DNA of 64,000 bases from Pseudomonadota bacterium. Lineage in GTDB: Bacteria > Desulfobacterota > Binatia > UBA9968. Shown one piece after another: positions 62,353 to 64,000 of this stretch; positions within the stretch are counted from its first letter, which is position 1, and every line of letters starts with the position of its first letter. Where the stretch lies: contig JAJPJQ010000049.1 of NCBI GenBank assembly GCA_021324155.1, forward strand, positions 62,001 through 126,000. Direction: 5' to 3'. The notes beneath the pieces are model-generated. The model was not told the DNA's origin. It worked only from the letters and a program-made list of their open reading frames with translations, and did not search any database. The position numbers were made by a program, and so were the translations under genes.

Positions 62353-62661
62353 GTGAAGATCGGACAAGTATTTCTCTGCACCTATATTCTCGCCGACACC
62401 TTGACGGCAGCCCGCGTTTCTTTGGGCGCGGACGGCGTCTTGTTGAGAGAGCGCTTGCCGGGCTCCAACTACTGCCGACTACAGTTTCCAGCGATCCGCG
62501 AAGATACTCTCGCGACGGCGCATCCTGTGCTCAAGAGCCCGGATGCCGGCGACCTCATCGATTTTTACGGCCCGTGCGATGAGAACCCGCTCGGGCCGCG
62601 CCAAGTGCTCTTGCAAAAGCAAGCCATACAGCGGCTCCGCCGTATGGAGCGCGGAAACTAA
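62353..62661 (+). CDS. Small exported protein of unknown function (copy 2)
   Basis: 102 aa starting at GTG. It shares with copy 1 the blocks CRLQFPAIREDTL, PVLKSPDAGDLIDFYGPCDENP and QVLLQKQAIQR, including both cysteines. The N-terminal hydrophobic region (VFLCTYILADTLTAARVSLGA) is a weaker signal peptide than in copy 1, so export is less certain. Tandem duplication within one transcript, upstream of an SDR gene. Confidence 0.77.
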   Translation: MKIGQVFLCTYILADTLTAARVSLGADGVLLRERLPGSNYCRLQFPAIREDTLATAHPVLKSPDAGDLIDFYGPCDENPLGPRQVLLQKQAIQRLRRMERGN

Positions 62662-62712
62662 CAACCGCCGCTATTCGCTGTGGCGTCACCAGTTCTCGCA
62701 AGTGAGGAGACG

Positions 62713-63462
62713 ATGGGAAAACTGGACAGCAAGGTCGCGCTCATCACGGGCGGCAACAGCGGCATCGGTCTGGCGACCGCGAAGCGGTTCGTCAGCGAAG
62801 GCGCGTACGTCTTCATCACCGGACGACGCGAGTCCGAGCTCGCCGTCGCATCGAATGAAATCGGCCGCCACGTAACCGCGGTCCAAAGCGATGTGTCGAA
62901 CCTCGGCGATCTCGACCGCCTCTTCGAGCAAATCAAAACAGAGAAAAGTCGCCTCGACATCGTCTTCGCCAACGCCGGCGTGGTGACGTACGCGGCGCTC
63001 GGCAGTATCACCGAGGAATATTACGACACGATGTTCGACATTAACGTCAAAGGGCTGCTCTTCACCGTCCAGAAGGCGCTGCCGCTGATGCCCGACGGCT
63101 CGTCCATCGTTCTGAACGCGTCGATCGTCGCGAGCAAGGGATTCGCGTCGAACAGCGTCTATAGCGCGACGAAGGCCGCCGTCCGCTCTTTCGCGCGGAC
63201 CTGGACGACCGATTTGAAGCAGCGTCGCATCCGCGTAAACGCCGTCAGCCCCGGCTCGATCGATACCCCGGGGCTTAAGGATCTGCTCGCGTCCGCCGAC
63301 GTCGGCCGCGAGCGCGCGAAAACGCTGGCGAGCACCGTTCCGATGGGAAGATTCGGGACGCCCGACGAAGTCGCGAAAGCGGTCGTCTTTCTAGCTTCCG
63401 ACGACAGCAGCTATATCAGCGGCGTGGAACTATTCGTTGACGGCGGCCTCGCGCAGATTTAG
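62713..63462 (+). CDS. SDR family oxidoreductase
   Basis: 249 aa from the ATG at 62713, with GAGGAG upstream. TGGNSGIGLATAKRF near residue 12 (cofactor), FANAGVVTYAALG near 88, NASIVASKGF near 140 (Ser), YSATKAAVRSF near 153 (Tyr-Lys), and YISGVELFVDGGLAQI at the end. It follows the two small exported proteins within 52 bases and is probably in the same sigma-54-driven transcript. Confidence 0.93.
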   Translation: MGKLDSKVALITGGNSGIGLATAKRFVSEGAYVFITGRRESELAVASNEIGRHVTAVQSDVSNLGDLDRLFEQIKTEKSRLDIVFANAGVVTYAALGSITEEYYDTMFDINVKGLLFTVQKALPLMPDGSSIVLNASIVASKGFASNSVYSATKAAVRSFARTWTTDLKQRRIRVNAVSPGSIDTPGLKDLLASADVGRERAKTLASTVPMGRFGTPDEVAKAVVFLASDDSSYISGVELFVDGGLAQI

Positions 63463-63484
63463 GAAAGAACCGCCCAACCTGACC

Positions 63485-63498
63485 GCCGAAATCTCGGC
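63485..63498. promoter_or_regulatory. Upstream activator element 3 (GCCGANATCTCGGC family)
   Basis: GCCGAAATCTCGGC, 23 bases after the SDR stop and 114 bases before the -24/-12 promoter at 63613. It is identical to elements 1 and 2 except for the variable sixth base. Confidence 0.7.
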
Positions 63499-63612
63499 AC
63501 TGACGAACCTTCGGCTCGTCTTAAACGCGGCTTCAGCGCGTCAAACCCGCCGCACCGCTCCAAGCTTCTCGATTCTTAACGCTTTTCTCATTTCATCGCA
63601 TCTTTCCCGTTC

Positions 63613-63627
63613 TGGCATTGCGATTGC
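63613..63627 (+). promoter_or_regulatory. Sigma-54 (-24/-12) promoter of the last gene
   Basis: TGGCATTGCGATTGC: full -24 TGGCA and -12 TTGC boxes with the exact 10-base GG-GC spacing; one consensus position differs. Expected start near 63639, giving a 16-base leader containing GAAGGAA before the ATG at 63655. Confidence 0.75.
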
Positions 63628-63654
63628 CTAAGCATGCTATTGAGGACGAAGGAA

Positions 63655-64000
63655 ATGAAAACTTTAGTCGGGGCGTTTGGTTTGATGGGCGCTTTGTTAT
63701 TTTCACCGGTCGCGGCCGACGAGCTGACGAAGCAAGACCTGCTTCATAACGTTCGGCCGCCCGCTGAGAAGCTGTCGGTCGTCTGGGCGGCCCGAATCGT
63801 CGAAGACGACAAAGCCCTCGGCATCGTCACGATGTACGACGATCCAGCGACGAACCGGCCCGTCGATTACATGGAAATTTACGACACGACCGGCAATCTC
63901 CTGGCTTTCGCCTGGTTCGACCGGTTCGGCATCGAGCGCATCGCCGTCGACCGGAGCTTCGTGGAGCCGTCGCAGGAGCCCGTGGGAAGGTTTCTGATCT
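63655..64000 (+). CDS. Exported protein of unknown function (cut by window end)
   Basis: Open from the ATG at 63655 to the window edge (115 codons), with GAAGGAA directly before the start. Signal peptide KTLVGAFGLMGALLFSPVAA, then mature sequence ADELTKQDLLHNVRPPAEKL, RIVEDDKALGIVTMYDDP and YMEIYDTTGNLLAFAWFDRFG. The pattern suggests a small beta-rich secreted domain. No family is recognised. It is preceded by the third sigma-54 module, like the small exported proteins. Confidence 0.8.
   Translation, partial: MKTLVGAFGLMGALLFSPVAADELTKQDLLHNVRPPAEKLSVVWAARIVEDDKALGIVTMYDDPATNRPVDYMEIYDTTGNLLAFAWFDRFGIERIAVDRSFVEPSQEPVGRFLI

Noticed and set aside
61835-63498. Elements 2 and 3 as simple transcription terminators of the preceding genes
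   Set aside because: They follow stop codons, but have no T-run after the stem, the sequence rather than just the pairing is conserved, and element 1 does not follow a gene end.

Overview
The window is GC-rich, Gram-negative bacterial chromosome with no rRNA, tRNA, phage or insertion-sequence genes. A sigma-54 activator, dozens of catabolic enzymes and eleven periplasmic-type solute-binding proteins suggest a metabolically versatile, probably uncultivated soil or water bacterium (Rokubacteria-, Binatota- or Desulfobacterota-like). The lineage is inferred from gene content only.

Layout. (1) 1-27699, minus strand: 24 genes with no gap above about 95 bases. They include two molybdenum hydroxylase large subunits, a UbiD-type decarboxylase, cupins, a class III CoA-transferase, a 4,5-dihydroxyphthalate-decarboxylase-like protein, a Rieske ferredoxin, three amidohydrolases, a HyuA/HyuB pair, an acyl-CoA dehydrogenase, an LLM flavin/F420 oxidoreductase, a crotonase and a TetR regulator. 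A perfect 14-bp palindrome and a TTGACA/TATAGG promoter lie just before the first gene. (2) 27875-30022, plus: polyphosphate kinase. (3) 30214-40997, minus: NahE-like hydratase-aldolase, second UbiD, an iron-type ABC permease, two gentisate-dioxygenase-like + solute-binding-protein pairs, a double cupin and a GntR/FCD regulator with tandem operators. (4) 41087-55761: an amino-acid-type binding protein, then two nitroreductase-led minus-strand operons (nitroreductase, fused double cupin, binding protein, HyuB; and nitroreductase, HyuB, two M24-fold proteins, HyuA, MmgE/PrpD), with one lone plus-strand binding protein between them. (5) 55985-64000: a STAS-like protein, a GAF-GAF-AAA-Fis sigma-54 activator, a HAD hydrolase, then plus-strand SDR, aldo/keto reductase, two tandem small exported proteins, another SDR and an incomplete exported protein.

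How it fits together. Regions 1-4 look like an accessory island for taking up and breaking down aromatic, heterocyclic or lactam compounds: hydroxylation (molybdenum enzymes), decarboxylation (UbiD), ring cleavage (cupins, VOC), retro-aldol cleavage (NahE-like), CoA activation and beta-oxidation, and ATP-dependent lactam/imide opening (HyuA/HyuB). Many parts lack partners here: no ABC ATPase, no FeS/FAD subunits for the molybdenum enzymes, no UbiX.

The most notable signal is in region 5. Three intergenic regions share a near-identical element, GCCGANATCTCGGC, and each is followed 101-114 bases later by a -24/-12 (sigma-54) promoter, GGCAT-N5-TTGC, just upstream of a gene. This looks like a small undescribed sigma-54 regulon, plausibly controlled by the activator encoded at 56711-58819. 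Other unusual points are a molybdenum hydroxylase with Gln at the catalytic Glu position, two M24-fold proteins that have lost metal ligands, and a two-domain cupin whose halves occur as separate genes elsewhere in the window.
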